Positions 24,526 through 33,792 of a DNA stretch of 64,000 nt are shown here, one piece after another (within the stretch, counting starts at the first letter, position 1; every line of letters begins with the position of its first letter). The stretch is from contig JAIQEU010000003.1 in NCBI GenBank assembly GCA_020073665.1, forward strand, positions 186,001 through 250,000, given 5' to 3'. The position numbers and the translations under genes were made by a program. The notes under the pieces were generated by a model. The model was not told the DNA's origin and did no database searches. It was given only the letters and a program-made list of their open reading frames with translations. The stretch comes from Terriglobia bacterium. Lineage in GTDB: Bacteria > Acidobacteriota > Terriglobia > Terriglobales > Acidobacteriaceae.

Positions 24526-26262
24526 ATGAAAACATATGGTTTCTTGTTGATCCTCATGGCAGCGCTGCTGCATGCCAGTGCGGCTGCCGCGCAGGACATT
24601 AGCGCCAATCCTGCGCCAACCTCCGGCGCGTTCGATACGGTGGTAGACGAATACTTCGACCTTTATTTTGGTTTCCACCCCACGGCCGCAACCGCAGCCG
24701 GTTTTCACCAATACGACGAGAAGCTGGAAGATTTATCCCGCGCCGGACTGGAGAGGGAAGCCGCGGCGCTGAGAAGTTTTCTGCCGAAGCTCGAAAAGGC
24801 CCGCTCGGCACCGCTTCCGCAGCAGTCCGCCGACGATCTGGAGTTTGTTCAAAGCCAGATCCGCTCCCGCCTGCTGGAACTCGAGACCATCCGCATGTGG
24901 GAGAAAGATCCCGACCCCTATGCCAGCCAGCCGGCGTACAGCCTGTTTTTGTTGATGAAGCGCCACTTTGCCCCGCCTGAGGTGCGTTTGCGCTCGATCA
25001 TCGCTCGCGAACGGCAAATCCCGGCGATGCTCGATGCGGCGCGGCACAATCTGAAGAATCCCCCAAAGGTCTACACCAATGTGGCACTCCAGCAGATTCC
25101 CGGTACCATCGAGTTCTTCCGGCGCGATGTTCCGGAGGCTTTCAGCGTCGTCAAAGACCCGAAGCTGTTGGCTGAATTCCGGGCGAGCAATCAGCAAGCG
25201 ATCACGGCCCTGGAGAAGTACGAGAACTTCCTGCGTGAGGACTTGCTTCCGGTTTCGCATGGAGACTTCCGGCTGGGAGCGGAGAACTTCCAGAAAAAAC
25301 TGCTTTATGACGAGATGGTGGATATCCCGCTCGCCCGACTGCGTGAGATCGGTTATGCCGACTTGCGGCGCAACCAGGAACAGCTGAAACAAATCGCTGC
25401 GCAGATCGACCCCAGGCGTAGTACCGGCGAGGTACTGGCTACGTTGCGAAACGACCATCCTGCCCCTGACCAGTTGTTGCAGACCTTTCGCGACGCGTTA
25501 GGCAGCTTGCGCCGCTTCATCGAACAGAACCACATTGTGACGATTCCCTCAACCGCGGAACCGGTGGTGGAAGAGACGCCACCTTTTTCCCGTGCCCTCA
25601 CCTCCGCCGCCATGGATACACCTGGACCTTATGAGACCAAGGACACGCAGGGGATTTTCGAGGTCACCCTGCCGGATCGCAGCTGGAAGCCAGACAAGGT
25701 TCGGGAATATATGGAGGAATACAGCCGGGGGATCATCGTCAGCACCGCCACGCACGAGGTCTATCCCGGGCATTACCTGCAGTACCTCTGGTCGCTGCGG
25801 GCTCCTTCCAAGGTGCGAAAGCTGCTGTATTGCGACAGCAACAGTGAAGGTTGGGCACACTATACCGAACAGATGATGCTCGACGAGGGCTACTCCAAGG
25901 ACCCGCGCATACGCCTGGGCCAGGTGACTGACGCGCTACTGCGTGATGCACGCTTCATCGCCGGGCTGGAGATGCATACCGGCAACATGACCCTGGACCA
26001 GGCAACCGAGTTCTTTGTCAAAGAGGGTTACCAGGTTCGGCCGATCGCCGAGATGGAGGCGCAGCGCGGGACCAATGACCCGACCTACCTCGTGTATACC
26101 CTGGGAAAGCTTCAGATCAGGAAATTGCGCGAGGACTACAAGCAGCTTCGCGGCGACAAGTTCACCCTGCAGGAGTTTCACGACCACTTCATGGAGCAGG
26201 GTGGGCTTCCGCTAAGGATAGTGCGCAGGGCGATGCTGGGGAACGACAGCCCGACGCTGTGA
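24526..26262 (+). CDS. DUF885 zinc-peptidase-like lipoprotein or secreted protein
   Basis: A signal peptide (LLILMAALLHASAAAAQ) is followed by the DUF885 fold. The diagnostic metal motif HEVYPGHYLQ (His-Glu-x4-His) is at about residue 407, with the second-shell motif SNSEGWAHYTEQMM (about 443). These are typical of the family, which is thought to be a set of gluzincin-like carboxypeptidases. Length (578 aa) and helix-rich composition fit. It is the last rightward gene before a convergent leftward gene at 26295; the 75 bases upstream hold no obvious promoter. Confidence 0.87.
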   Translation: MKTYGFLLILMAALLHASAAAAQDISANPAPTSGAFDTVVDEYFDLYFGFHPTAATAAGFHQYDEKLEDLSRAGLEREAAALRSFLPKLEKARSAPLPQQSADDLEFVQSQIRSRLLELETIRMWEKDPDPYASQPAYSLFLLMKRHFAPPEVRLRSIIARERQIPAMLDAARHNLKNPPKVYTNVALQQIPGTIEFFRRDVPEAFSVVKDPKLLAEFRASNQQAITALEKYENFLREDLLPVSHGDFRLGAENFQKKLLYDEMVDIPLARLREIGYADLRRNQEQLKQIAAQIDPRRSTGEVLATLRNDHPAPDQLLQTFRDALGSLRRFIEQNHIVTIPSTAEPVVEETPPFSRALTSAAMDTPGPYETKDTQGIFEVTLPDRSWKPDKVREYMEEYSRGIIVSTATHEVYPGHYLQYLWSLRAPSKVRKLLYCDSNSEGWAHYTEQMMLDEGYSKDPRIRLGQVTDALLRDARFIAGLEMHTGNMTLDQATEFFVKEGYQVRPIAEMEAQRGTNDPTYLVYTLGKLQIRKLREDYKQLRGDKFTLQEFHDHFMEQGGLPLRIVRRAMLGNDSPTL

Positions 26263-26294
26263 ACCACAATGTTGATTAGTGCGTAGGGTATGCC

Positions 26295-27791
26295 CTAGCT
26301 GGCGTGAGCCAGTGTTCTTCCCGCCGCGTCAGTGCGTTCGTGCAGTTTGGCGAGAGAGGTCTGAATGGCCTCGGCTACGGAGGCCGCCTCATGCTGGGTG
26401 GCAAGCGCCGACACGCGGGCGGCATTCTCGGCCAGAGTTTCCGCTACTTCCAGCAGGACCACTAGCGAGTCCGCGTGCAGCTTCCACAGCGAACTTGAGT
26501 TCTCGTGACGTCTCAGTTCTTCCAGTTCGGTGGTCATGCGGGCGATCACCGCTACAATGCGCAGCAGAACCCGGGCCGTGCCGGCACGCAAACTCTTTTC
26601 TTCCAGATAATCCGCGCAGTAGGCTTCGGCTTCCGCGGGAGTCAGCGTCAGATTGAAGAAGCGCATGGGAACCACCTGGCGGAACTTGGGATCAGCCACA
26701 CGGACGAAAACGCGAATCGACTCTTCCACCTGGCGCAGCTTGGTTTCTTCCACGGAAAGCTGCGAGGGGGTAATGGCCGCGCGCATGGCACGCACGTCGA
26801 GCATGCGCTGGCGCGCCGGCGCTACTGCGGCAGCGGCCCCACCGGAACCGCGCGCTGCCTTGGCCAGGGGCGGTACCAGCGTGGGGCGGCCCGCCCGCCG
26901 CATAGGCGGACGTTGCTCCAAAGCCTTCTTCAATTTCGAGACGCGACGGAACTTGTCCAGCGCCGTACTGTAGTCAACTTTCAGCAGTTCGCTTTCCTGC
27001 AACGTGGCTACGTGCTCAACCGTAACGTCCACGCCGTCTACGTTGCCCAGGATGCTGCCACCCTGTTCTTCCAACGCTTCCGCGAAGTCCTTAATTTCCG
27101 TGGTGGCCACGTGGAACAGCGAGTCGAACCTCCTGCCAAAGGCGGCGTTGTAGGGTGCGATGGTTGCCAGTACGCCGGGATGATAGAAGGAAGCGTCGAG
27201 CGCCTGTTTGAGGTCGCGCACCCGCGGAATGATGCCGGACTCAAGCAGCGCGTTCAGATCCTGAAAGCCTTCCGCTTCCTGCTGCAGCGCGTCGAAGCGG
27301 CGCAGCAGCTGTACGTGCTCCTCGGGAAGGGAGGGCACGTCGGTATCGGCCAGGATCTCAAGCAAAGCAATCTCGAAGGGCGAAAGGGGAAGAGAACCGT
27401 CCAGCCCATAACCGCTGCGTTCCCATTGCCCCGGTACGCGCGGATGGCGATAAAGAAAGGTAGTGATGAAATCGGTTTTGTCCCGGTTCGCGTCCGTGGA
27501 ATCCTTCTTGCGAACCAGGTAGCGGAGCATGGCCTCGGCGATTTCCGGGTCAGTTTCCGGGGTAAAGGCGCGGCGCAGCATGGCGGGAGTAATGGCGATA
27601 TCGAGCAATCGCAGCCAGCGGCGCATCCGGTCCAGAGTCTGGTGAACCTCGCCATCGGCTTCCTGCAGAGAGATCGCTTCCAGGCCAGCGGGGACCGGAA
27701 CCTCTCCCCCGACGTGCTCCTGCAGCAGCTTCTCGTCGAAGCCCTGCACCGTGGCCAGAATGGCAAGCTCCCACTTCGGATCCTCGACCAA
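26295..27791 (-). CDS. Unrecognised alpha-helical protein, paralogue of the 60871 gene
   Basis: I do not recognise this 498-aa soluble protein. It is rich in Leu, Ala, Glu and Arg, predicted all-helical, and has no signal peptide or membrane segment. Two stretches match the protein at 60871-61902 in sequence and order. NRDKTDFITTFLYRH (residues 102-116) corresponds to DRDKIDFLLVQFFSH. The segment DLNALLESGIIPR...YHPGVLATIAPYNAAFGRRFDSLFH (about 178-227) corresponds to HLNELFSAGILEK...YFQPAAMVAFTRFSFLMRRVFFRLMH. A Pro/Arg/Ala-rich linker (about 310-345) joins a second helical half lacking in the paralogue. The start is TTG with AGGAG at good distance. The paralogue sits in a chemosensory cluster, so a signalling role is a guess. 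Confidence 0.75.
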   Translation of the reverse strand: MVEDPKWELAILATVQGFDEKLLQEHVGGEVPVPAGLEAISLQEADGEVHQTLDRMRRWLRLLDIAITPAMLRRAFTPETDPEIAEAMLRYLVRKKDSTDANRDKTDFITTFLYRHPRVPGQWERSGYGLDGSLPLSPFEIALLEILADTDVPSLPEEHVQLLRRFDALQQEAEGFQDLNALLESGIIPRVRDLKQALDASFYHPGVLATIAPYNAAFGRRFDSLFHVATTEIKDFAEALEEQGGSILGNVDGVDVTVEHVATLQESELLKVDYSTALDKFRRVSKLKKALEQRPPMRRAGRPTLVPPLAKAARGSGGAAAAVAPARQRMLDVRAMRAAITPSQLSVEETKLRQVEESIRVFVRVADPKFRQVVPMRFFNLTLTPAEAEAYCADYLEEKSLRAGTARVLLRIVAVIARMTTELEELRRHENSSSLWKLHADSLVVLLEVAETLAENAARVSALATQHEAASVAEAIQTSLAKLHERTDAAGRTLAHAS

Positions 27792-27935
27792 ACGTCGCTC
27801 CTACGGACCGAACCCTTGGATGTTGAAAGAGTAGTCACGATAATAAAGCGCGAGGGGACGTTCCGCACAGGCCTCTGTTGTTGGCAGGACACTAAAGTAA
27901 CAAGGGCAGGTATCGTCCGGATCTTGCTGATTCGA

Positions 27936-28790
27936 TTAGTCGAAAACGACCGTCTTGTTTCCGTACAACAGGATCCTGTTCTCGATGTGCCAGCGCACCG
28001 CGCGCGACAAAATCACCTTCTCTAGGTCGCGGCCCTTCTGCAGCAAATCGTCCAAGGAGTCGCGGTGGGAGATCCGCACCACGTCCTGTTCGATGATCGG
28101 GCCGTCGTCCAGTACTTCGGTGACGTAATGGCTGGTGGCGCCAATGAGTTTCACGCCCCGGGCGAACGCCTGGTGATAGGGCTTGGCCCCGATGAAGGCC
28201 GGCAGAAACGAATGGTGGATGTTAATAATGCGGTGGGGATACTCGTTCACAAACTCGTTGGTCAAGATCTGCATGTAGCGGGCTAGGACCACGAAGTCCG
28301 GCTGGGCTTGCCGAAGCAACGCGAGGATCTTCTGTTCCGCGTCGCGCTTGTTGTCCTTCGGAACCGGCACGGTGAAGTAGGGAATCTTGTAGAAGTCCGC
28401 CATGGGCTGGTTATCCGGGTGGTTCGAGATAATCAGCGGGATATCGCAGTTCAGTTCACCGCTCTTGTGGCGATAGAGCAGGTCCACCAGGCAATGGTCG
28501 TACTTCGAAACCAGTATCGCCATCCTGGGGCGGTAGTCGGAGCGGGCCAGGCGCCAGGTCATCTCGAACTTCTCAGCGATGGGCGAGATGTGCTTGCGGA
28601 AGTCGTCGAGCGGGATGTCGAAGTCGGCTGGGTCAAATTCCACACGCATCAGGAAGAGGTTGGATTCCTCATCGGCGTGCTCATCGGCGTGCAGAATATT
28701 GCCGCCATGGCGGAACACAAAGTCGGCAATGGTGGCGACTACGCCTTTGCGGTCAGGGCAGGAGAGCAGAAGGATGGCAGAAGTTTTCAT
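27936..28790 (-). CDS. purU: Formyltetrahydrofolate deformylase (PurU)
   Basis: PurU hydrolyses 10-formyl-THF to THF and formate, balancing one-carbon pools. The N-terminal ACT domain is seen in AILLLSCPDRKGVVATIADFVFRHGGNILHADEH. The formyltransferase-like catalytic domain follows with RMAILVSKYDHCLVDLLYR, IPLIISNHPDN, the IINIHHSFLPAF..AKPYHQAF histidine motif and HYVTEVLDDGPIIEQDV (catalytic Asp). The product is 284 aa, as expected. The reading frame stays open far upstream, but the ATG at 28790 begins exactly at the ACT domain. A REP element lies directly upstream of the start. Confidence 0.95.
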   Translation of the reverse strand: MKTSAILLLSCPDRKGVVATIADFVFRHGGNILHADEHADEESNLFLMRVEFDPADFDIPLDDFRKHISPIAEKFEMTWRLARSDYRPRMAILVSKYDHCLVDLLYRHKSGELNCDIPLIISNHPDNQPMADFYKIPYFTVPVPKDNKRDAEQKILALLRQAQPDFVVLARYMQILTNEFVNEYPHRIINIHHSFLPAFIGAKPYHQAFARGVKLIGATSHYVTEVLDDGPIIEQDVVRISHRDSLDDLLQKGRDLEKVILSRAVRWHIENRILLYGNKTVVFD

Positions 28791-28795
28791 ATTTC

Positions 28796-28870
28796 GTAGC
28801 GCCGGCATCCTCGCCGGCTGTTTGTATGCGCTGAACCGTTCCCGGATTGCCGGTGGGGACGCCGGCGCTA
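28796..28870 (+). repeat. Inverted pair of GTAG REP elements (BIME-like)
   Basis: GTAGCGCCGGCATCCTCGCC (28796-28815, continuing GGCTG) on the plus strand faces an inverted copy at 28849-28870 (GCCGGTGGGGACGCCGGCGC then TA). The TAG of the second copy (28870-28868 on the minus strand) is the stop codon of the oxidoreductase gene that ends here. The first copy lies directly before the purU start. Confidence 0.8.
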
Positions 28871-30454
28871 TTTCTTCAGGTCCTTTAAGATCTCCCGGGC
28901 TGCGTTTGCCCCGGAACCTCCTGTTAAACCCGCGCCTGGATGTGTTCCGGATCCGCATAGATACAGCTTCTGAATCGGTGTCCGGTAGCGCGCCCAATCC
29001 AGCAGCGGGCGCATGGTGAAGAACTGGTCCAGCGACAGTTCGCCGTGGAAGATGTGGCCTCCGGTGAGCCCGTAGGTATCTTCCAGATCCTGCGGCGTGA
29101 TGATCTGGTGGCTCACGATCAGCGAGGGCAGGTTCGGCGCGTACTGCGCAATCGTCTTGACCACCGTATCGCCCAGCGGCACGCGCTGGCTCTCCCAGTT
29201 GCTGCCTTTCAGCTTGTACGGGGCGTACTGCACGTAGACCGACATGACGTGCTTGCCCGCCGGGGCAAGAGACGGATCGGAAATCGACGGAATCGCAATC
29301 TCGAGATACGGGTGGGCCGAGAAGCTGCCGTACTTCGACTGGTCGAATGCGCGCTCCAGGTAGTCGATCTCCGGCCCAATGTGAATGCGTCCACCGAGCG
29401 CGTCGGTGTTCCCTCCTTTCAGAGCAGTGAAGCTTGGCAGGCCCGAAAGGGCGAGGTTCACCTTGGCTACCGTGCCCGGCATGCGGTAGTGCTGCAATTT
29501 CAGCACAAAGTCGGGCGCGAGGTGGGTGGGATCCACCAGCTTCAGCAGAGTGCGTTTGGGATCGGCGTTCGAGATGATGGCTTTGGCCGTGATTTCTTCG
29601 CCGGTGGAGAGCACCACGCTGGTAGCCGCGCCGTCTTTTACGCGGACTTCGATTACTTCGACGCCACTGCGGATCTCGGCGCCCGCGGCCTTCGCAGCTG
29701 CGGTCATCGCTTGCGTGACTGCGCCCATTCCGCCAGCGGCGAAGTGGGCTGAGCCGGCGGGATGCGAATCTCCGGCAGCGCGAATCAGCAGCACCAGGCT
29801 GCTGCCTGCTGACCACGGTCCCAGAAACGTACCGAAGATGCCGCGAGCGGCGATGGTGGCGCGCAGCAGTTCGGTCTCAAAGAACTCCGCGACCAGGTCC
29901 GCAACCGCCATCGGTCCCCAGCGCAGCAGGCGATACATGTCTTTCTTGCCGAGTTTCCGGACGGCGCGCCCGGTCTGCAGCATTCCCCACAGGTCGGCTT
30001 TGCTGGGATCGTCAATGTTGGGTGGCGCCAGCGCGAGCGCGCCAGCCAGCACTTTGCCCATCTTGGCGAGTGACGCCTGGAACTCGGGATACTTGGCTGC
30101 ATCTCTCTGCGAGAAGCCGCTGATTTCCTGCGCGGCACGCTTGGCGTCGTTATAGAGCACCATGGCGCGGCCGTCGGGGGAGAGCGCGGTAACGCCCACC
30201 TCAGGGGTAATCAGCTTCAGCCCGTTTTTCTCGAGCTGCATGTCGCGGACGATGTCCGGCCGAATCGGACCCGCAGCGTGGGCGAGCGTGGAACAGCGGA
30301 AGCCGGGGTAGAACTCGTCGGTGATAGCAGCGCCGCCAAGCTGTGCGCGGCGTTCGAGGACCAGCGGTTTGAATCCCGCCTTGGCCAGGTAGAAAGCGGT
30401 GACCAGTCCGTTGTGGCCGCCGCCGATAATGACGACATCGCGCTTGTCGGCCAT
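28868..30454 (-). CDS. FAD-dependent oxidoreductase (PYROXD2/phytoene-desaturase-like), copy 2
   Basis: This is an FAD amine-oxidase/CrtI superfamily member of 528 aa. The dinucleotide-binding N-terminus is VVIIGGGHNGLVTAFYLAKAGFKPLVLERR. A C-terminal FAD motif is seen in KLYLCGSGTHPGAGLTGGSGANAA. It resembles PYROXD2 rather than true carotenoid desaturases, and no carotenoid genes are nearby. The physiological substrate is unknown. It lies three bases downstream of a close paralogue, so the pair is a tandem duplication in one operon. Its stop TAG is the head of a GTAG REP element. Confidence 0.9.
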   Translation of the reverse strand: MADKRDVVIIGGGHNGLVTAFYLAKAGFKPLVLERRAQLGGAAITDEFYPGFRCSTLAHAAGPIRPDIVRDMQLEKNGLKLITPEVGVTALSPDGRAMVLYNDAKRAAQEISGFSQRDAAKYPEFQASLAKMGKVLAGALALAPPNIDDPSKADLWGMLQTGRAVRKLGKKDMYRLLRWGPMAVADLVAEFFETELLRATIAARGIFGTFLGPWSAGSSLVLLIRAAGDSHPAGSAHFAAGGMGAVTQAMTAAAKAAGAEIRSGVEVIEVRVKDGAATSVVLSTGEEITAKAIISNADPKRTLLKLVDPTHLAPDFVLKLQHYRMPGTVAKVNLALSGLPSFTALKGGNTDALGGRIHIGPEIDYLERAFDQSKYGSFSAHPYLEIAIPSISDPSLAPAGKHVMSVYVQYAPYKLKGSNWESQRVPLGDTVVKTIAQYAPNLPSLIVSHQIITPQDLEDTYGLTGGHIFHGELSLDQFFTMRPLLDWARYRTPIQKLYLCGSGTHPGAGLTGGSGANAAREILKDLKK

Positions 30455-30457
30455 GGT

Positions 30458-32053
30458 CTACGCTGCCCCCTTGATGTCTTTCAGAATTTCCAACGCCGCC
30501 AGCCGTCCGTTGGCGCCCATGATTCCGCCGCCGGGATGAGTGGCGGACCCGCACATATACAGGTTCTTCACCGGCGTTCGGTATTGTGCCCAGCCCGGTA
30601 CCGGCCGCAGGAAGAACAACTGCTCAAGCGACAGCTCGCCCTGGAAGATATTGCCTTCGCTCAGGCCAAACTCGCGCTCCAAGTCGAGCGGGGTTACCAC
30701 CTGCTTGTGCAGGATGAGGTTCTTGATATTGGGCGCATACTCGGCGATGGTATCGATCACGTTGTTGCCGAAAGCTTCCTTCTGATCGTCCCAGTTCAAG
30801 CCGGGCCGCAGCTTGTAGGGCGCGTACTGCACGAAGCACGACATGATGTGCTTTCCCGGCGGAGCCACCGAAGGATCGGTCAGGGTCGGGATGACCATGT
30901 CAATGTAAGGACGGCGCGAGAAGTTTCCGTACTTGGCGTCGTCGTAGGCGCGTTCCATGTATTCGACGCTGGGGGAAATCGACATGGCTCCACGCAGGTG
31001 CGCGCCGACTCCGGGCATGCACTTGAAGTTCGGCAGTCCATCCAGGGCCAAATTCACCTTTCCCGACGAACCGCGGAACTTGAAGCGGCGAACTTCTTCG
31101 AGAAATTCATCCGGCACGTTTCCACTGTCCATCAGGTTAATGAAGGTCTGCCGCGGATCGATGCTGGAGGAAACCACGTTGGCGTAGATTTCGTCGCCGT
31201 TGTTGAGCACGACACCCTTCGCCTTGCCATTCTTGACGATGATCTTTGCGATCGGGGCTTCCGTGCGAATTTCGGCTCCGGCTTCGCGGGCTGCGTCGGC
31301 AATGGAGTTGGAGATGGCTCCCGTGCCGCCACGGGCGAATCCCCAGGAGCGGAATGCGCCGTCAATCTCGCCCATGTAGTGGTGGAGCAGAACGTAAGCA
31401 GTTCCCGGCGAACGAACGCCGAGGAAGGTCCCGATAATTCCCGATGCCGACATGGTCGCTTTGAGCACGTCGGTCTCGAACCACTGGTCCAGGAAGTCGA
31501 CGGCACTCATGGTCATCAACTGCACCTGGTTGTACTTGTCTTCGCTGGTCATGCCCTGGAAGCGGCGTCCGATGAACAGCAACTTCATCAGTTCGCGCGG
31601 GTTCAGGGTGGCGGGATCGGGCGGCACCATGCTCAGAATCGGCTTCACAAATCGGCACATGGCCTGCATGGCCTTGCCAAATTCGTCGTAGGCTTCGGCG
31701 TCGAGCTTGGAATGGCGAGCGATTTCGCGATGGGTCTTGCCGTGATCGTTCACCCGCCACAGGTAATCGCCGTTGGGCATGGGAGTGAAAGTGCCGTCGA
31801 GCGGCAAAATTTCCAAGCCGTGGCGAGGCAGGTCGAGGTCGCGGATGATCTCGGGCCGCAGCAGCGAGACCACGTAGGAGCAGACGGAGAACTTGAATCC
31901 GGGAAAGACTTCTTCGGTGACCGCGGCCCCGCCCAGTACGTAGCGGCGCTCGAGCACCACAACCTTTTTCCCGGCGCGGGCCAGGTAGGCGGCGTTGACG
32001 AGGCCGTTGTGGCCTCCGCCGATCACGATGACATCATATTTGGAACTCGCCAT
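30458..32053 (-). CDS. FAD-dependent oxidoreductase (PYROXD2/phytoene-desaturase-like), copy 1
   Basis: This is the first gene of a two-gene tandem. The FAD-binding N-terminus is DVIVIGGGHNGLVNAAYLARAGKKVVVLERR and the C-terminal FAD motif is NLYMCGSATHPGGGIMGANGR. The product is 531 aa. It aligns with the next gene along its whole length (e.g. LSLEQLFFLRPVPGWAQYRTP against LSLDQFFTMRPLLDWARYRTP), but identity is clearly below that of a recent duplication. The two may form a heterodimer or act on related substrates; that is inference. The ATG follows a TAGCTCCTGGCTTCTAGCTC-type repeat. Confidence 0.9.
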   Translation of the reverse strand: MASSKYDVIVIGGGHNGLVNAAYLARAGKKVVVLERRYVLGGAAVTEEVFPGFKFSVCSYVVSLLRPEIIRDLDLPRHGLEILPLDGTFTPMPNGDYLWRVNDHGKTHREIARHSKLDAEAYDEFGKAMQAMCRFVKPILSMVPPDPATLNPRELMKLLFIGRRFQGMTSEDKYNQVQLMTMSAVDFLDQWFETDVLKATMSASGIIGTFLGVRSPGTAYVLLHHYMGEIDGAFRSWGFARGGTGAISNSIADAAREAGAEIRTEAPIAKIIVKNGKAKGVVLNNGDEIYANVVSSSIDPRQTFINLMDSGNVPDEFLEEVRRFKFRGSSGKVNLALDGLPNFKCMPGVGAHLRGAMSISPSVEYMERAYDDAKYGNFSRRPYIDMVIPTLTDPSVAPPGKHIMSCFVQYAPYKLRPGLNWDDQKEAFGNNVIDTIAEYAPNIKNLILHKQVVTPLDLEREFGLSEGNIFQGELSLEQLFFLRPVPGWAQYRTPVKNLYMCGSATHPGGGIMGANGRLAALEILKDIKGAA

Positions 32054-32447
32054 TGGCTTTTAGCTCCTGGCTTCTAGCTCTCAGCCGTCAGCTTTCAGTT
32101 CAAAGAGTGGGAAGCGACTAAGGATACAGCAATACGATAACGACCGCGCGGATCAGAGCCCGCTGGGAAGAACGCTCCACGCTATGAGAGTGCGACGCAT
32201 GAGCTGAAAGGAAATGCCTCGCCATTCTATCCGAGAAGTCGGGAGTTGTCTGCACAGTTTCGCCGTGGTGACTTCCAGTCACAGGATTGGGAGTTGCTGT
32301 GCGTATGCGCGGCTGCATATAATCCAGCGTCGAGTGTTTCCTCCGCCTAACTTCGTGTCCATCGTGGTGATCAAGAAAACCTGAAACCCACCAAGGACAA
32401 GAAGGTACATGAAGGAAGCTACGGTAATTTTCAATTGAGGTACTCCA
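32054..32447 (+). other. 394-base divergent intergenic region
   Basis: No gene is recognised. The left end (32055-32098) is a GGCTTTTAGCTCCTGGCTTC repeat of the CTAGAAGC family, abutting the start of the leftward oxidoreductase. The rest carries the promoter of the rightward GcvT-family gene. No glycine-riboswitch core was found. Confidence 0.6.
32294..32323 (+). promoter_or_regulatory. Candidate sigma-70 promoter for the GcvT-family gene
   Basis: TTGCTG (32294-32299), an 18-bp spacer and a perfect TATAAT (32318-32323). It would give a leader of about 115 bases before the TTG start. Confidence 0.55.
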
Positions 32448-33644
32448 TTGCCCGTCGGAACCGCGTTCCACGAACGAACCTTCCCGCTGTGCACCAGCCT
32501 GAACTACCGCGAATGGTCTGGCTACTACACGGTGAGCGTGTATGAGGTGCATCACGAGCACGAGTACAACGCCATCCGCAATGCATCGGCGCTGATCGAT
32601 ATTTCTCCGCTCTACAAGTACCTGGTCAGCGGGAAAGACGCGACCAAGCTGGTGAATCGCGTGATCACGCGCGACATCAACAAGGTCAAAGTGGGCCAGG
32701 TTATTTATTGCTGCTGGTGCGACGAGCAGGGCAAGGTGATTGACGACGGTACCATCACGCGGCTGGAAGAGAACAAGTACCGCTGGACCGCCGCCGACCC
32801 CAGCCTGCGCTGGTTCCGCCAGAACGGCCTGAACATGGACGTCCAGGTCGAGGACATCTCGGAGCAGACCGCCGCGCTCGCGCTCCAGGGGCCGACTTCG
32901 GGAAAGCTGCTCAAGGCCGTGGCTGAGGCGGACATCGCCAACCTGAAATATTTCCGCATGACCCGCGGCAAAATTGCAGGCGTGCCGGTCGACATTTCGC
33001 GCACCGGATACACCGGCGACCTGGGGTACGAAGTCTGGGCCCCGTGGAACGATGCCGTAAAAGTCTGGGACGCGCTGATGGACACGGGCAGGCGCTTCGA
33101 CATCCACGCCGCCGGCATGCTGGCGCTCGACGTGGCTCGCGTAGAAGCGGGCCTGCTGCTGATCGAAGTGGACTACACCAGCAGCAAGAAAGCGCTCATC
33201 GCTTCCCAGAAATATTCGCCGTACGAATTGGGCTTCGGCAAGATGGTTCACCTTGAGAAAGAGAACTTCATCGGCAAGGCAGCGCTGGCGAAAGATCAGA
33301 AGCAGGGGGTAGCGCGGCAACTGGTGGGCCTGGAGATTGACTGGCCCGAAGTGGAAGCGCGTTACGAAAAGTTCGGACTCACTCCGGCGGCTCCGAGCCA
33401 GGCATCACGCGTGCACGTGCCGGTGTACCTGGGCGACAAGCAGGTAGGGAAGGCGACTTCGACGACCTGGTCTCCGGTGCTGAAAAAGATGGTCGCGCTG
33501 GCTAGCGTGGACACGCCACACTCGCAGGTCGGCAACAGGCTGCAGATGGAAATCACCATCGAAGCTATACGCCAGAAGGTTACCGCGAAGATCGTGAAAA
33601 CACCGTTCTTTAACCCGCCGCGGAAGACGGCGACGCCGGTGTAG
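32448..33644 (+). CDS. GcvT-family aminomethyltransferase
   Basis: This is a folate-dependent GcvT-fold protein of 398 aa. Family marks are IRNASALIDISPLYKYLVSG, VKVGQVIYCCWCDEQGKVIDDGTI, ALALQGPTSGKLL, DISRTGYTGDLGYEVW and the C-terminal barrel VPVYLGDKQVGKATSTTWSP. In glycine cleavage GcvT releases methylene-THF. Here no gcvH or gcvP lies nearby, and the N-terminus (MPVGTAFHERTFPLCTSLNYREW) differs from classical GcvT. A related demethylase or aminomethyltransferase with another substrate is therefore possible. The TTG start has GAGGT six bases before it. Confidence 0.82.
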   Translation: MPVGTAFHERTFPLCTSLNYREWSGYYTVSVYEVHHEHEYNAIRNASALIDISPLYKYLVSGKDATKLVNRVITRDINKVKVGQVIYCCWCDEQGKVIDDGTITRLEENKYRWTAADPSLRWFRQNGLNMDVQVEDISEQTAALALQGPTSGKLLKAVAEADIANLKYFRMTRGKIAGVPVDISRTGYTGDLGYEVWAPWNDAVKVWDALMDTGRRFDIHAAGMLALDVARVEAGLLLIEVDYTSSKKALIASQKYSPYELGFGKMVHLEKENFIGKAALAKDQKQGVARQLVGLEIDWPEVEARYEKFGLTPAAPSQASRVHVPVYLGDKQVGKATSTTWSPVLKKMVALASVDTPHSQVGNRLQMEITIEAIRQKVTAKIVKTPFFNPPRKTATPV

Positions 33645-33656
33645 CCCCTTACCTTT

Positions 33657-33751
33657 TGTCATCCCGAGCGCGACGAGGGATCCAGGTGTTTGCCCGCAGT
33701 TGATGCGTCGCCGGCAAGAACCCCATATCCCTCGCTCCGCTCGGGATGACA
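33657..33751 (+). repeat. TGTCATCCCGAGCG inverted repeat
   Basis: The 25-base arms at 33657-33681 and 33727-33751 are complementary at 22 positions (TGTCATCCCGAGCG ... CGAGGGAT). Each arm is itself an imperfect ATCCC/GGGAT palindrome. The pair encloses 45 bases. A degenerate relative (CTTCGCTCAGGGTGACA) is at about 40580-40596. Confidence 0.8.
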
Positions 33752-33770
33752 CTTCTGGATGAAGATGTGG

Positions 33771-33792
33771 CCCGGTGAGGTGCCGGCGCTAC
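33771..33792 (-). repeat. GTAG-headed REP element at the tatA stop
   Basis: On the minus strand it reads GTAGCGCCGGCACCTCACCG then GG. The TAG is the stop codon of tatA (33791-33789). The second half of the palindrome is degenerate compared with the other copies. Confidence 0.65.

Noticed and set aside
28868-32053. Carotenoid biosynthesis cluster
   Set aside because: The two proteins resemble CrtI at superfamily level, but no phytoene synthase, cyclase or other crt gene is nearby.
32054-32447. Possible glycine riboswitch upstream of the GcvT-family gene
   Set aside because: The conserved glycine aptamer cores were looked for and not found.
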